A stretch of DNA of 6,692 nucleotides, taken from contig MGUO01000252.1 in the NCBI GenBank assembly GCA_001800015.1, positions 1-6,692 of the forward strand, read 5' to 3'. Below the pieces are notes generated by a model. That model saw only the letters and a list, made by a program, of their open reading frames with translations. It searched no databases and was not told where the DNA came from. Positions 6,354 through 6,692 of the stretch are shown one piece after another (the first letter of the stretch is position 1; the number at the start of each line of letters is the position of its first letter). The position numbers were made by a program, and so were the translations under genes. The DNA comes from Elusimicrobia bacterium RIFCSPHIGHO2_02_FULL_57_9 (GTDB taxonomy: Bacteria > Elusimicrobiota > Elusimicrobia > UBA1565 > UBA9628).

Positions 6354-6692
6354 GTGGGCCGGGGTTCTTCTTGGCGTCATCGCCGCGGTTTTTCTGCTCT
6401 ATCCCTCGATCAACTGGTATTCTCTGGATGCGACGGAAAGAGCCAAGCTCGAGGCCTATCGCCTGCGGCCCAAGTGGCTGCTGAATCTCGGATTGGACCT
6501 TAAGGGCGGCACGCATCTGCTCATGGAGTTGGACGTCGGAAAGCTCGATGCCAAGGCCGACGTCAACGATGCGCTGACCCGCGCCATTGAAATCATCCGC
6601 AACCGGGTCGACCAGTTCGGCGTGGCCGAGCCTCTGATCGCCAAGCAAGGCCAGCGCTGGATCGTGGTCCAGCTTCCCGGCATCACGAATTC
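6334..6692 (+). CDS. secD: Protein translocase subunit SecD (5' part, runs off right edge)
   Basis: SecD, with SecF, uses the proton-motive force to help pull proteins through SecYEG on the periplasmic side. The frame from ATG 6334 stays open to the window end, giving 119 residues plus two bases; whole SecD proteins are several hundred residues. Seen are the first membrane helix (about 8-25), the conserved LGLDLKGGTHLLMELD (52-67, matching E. coli LGLDLRGGVHFLMEVD), then IIRNRVDQFGVAEP (87-100) and WIVVQLPGI (109-117), the start of the large periplasmic P1 region. The start overlaps yajC by 20 bases and has its own ribosome binding site. secF would be expected downstream, outside the window. 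The last two residues before the edge fall in the terminal GAATTC, so the final bases deserve caution if this end is a clone junction. Confidence 0.94.
   Translation, partial: MTKLQLKWAGVLLGVIAAVFLLYPSINWYSLDATERAKLEAYRLRPKWLLNLGLDLKGGTHLLMELDVGKLDAKADVNDALTRAIEIIRNRVDQFGVAEPLIAKQGQRWIVVQLPGITN

Overview
The window is a bacterial chromosomal segment of moderately high GC content, densely coded on the + strand. In order it holds: the 3' part of queA, complete tgt, complete hppA (membrane pyrophosphatase), a complete secreted proline-rich repeat protein of unknown function, complete yajC, and the 5' part of secD. I find no RNA gene, insertion sequence, CRISPR array or plausible minus-strand gene. 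The taxon cannot be fixed from sequence alone. The queA-tgt ... yajC-secD backbone is widespread in bacteria. The pyrophosphatase carries the K+-independent signature. Together with the Sec-exported low-complexity protein, this would suit an uncultured diderm lineage (Elusimicrobiota-, Omnitrophota- or deltaproteobacteria-like), but that is only a guess.

Region 1 (1-4207) looks like one transcription unit. queA and tgt are separated by a single base, and hppA follows 38 bases after tgt with no visible promoter or Shine-Dalgarno. QueA and Tgt are the two late enzymes of queuosine tRNA modification. HppA hydrolyses cytosolic pyrophosphate and pumps protons. No biochemical link between them is implied beyond co-transcription.

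Region 2 (4208-5981) is a self-contained unit. The 135-base gap after hppA holds a small hairpin, a weak candidate terminator and a sigma70-like promoter. The gene that follows (4343-5923) has its own ribosome binding site and ends at a textbook intrinsic terminator. It encodes a 526-residue exported protein with five parts: a signal peptide, four near-identical 20-residue Pro/charged repeats, a segment made almost only of Asn, Thr and Ile, a segment packed with Trp and Tyr, and a beta-type C-terminal domain. It is the least explained and most interesting item in the window.

Region 3 (5982-6692) starts a new unit with an extended -10 promoter and yajC, then secD overlapping yajC by 20 bases with its own ribosome binding site. 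These encode parts of the SecDF-YajC accessory complex of the Sec translocon. In many bacteria yajC-secD follows queA-tgt directly. Here hppA and the repeat-protein gene lie between the two halves.
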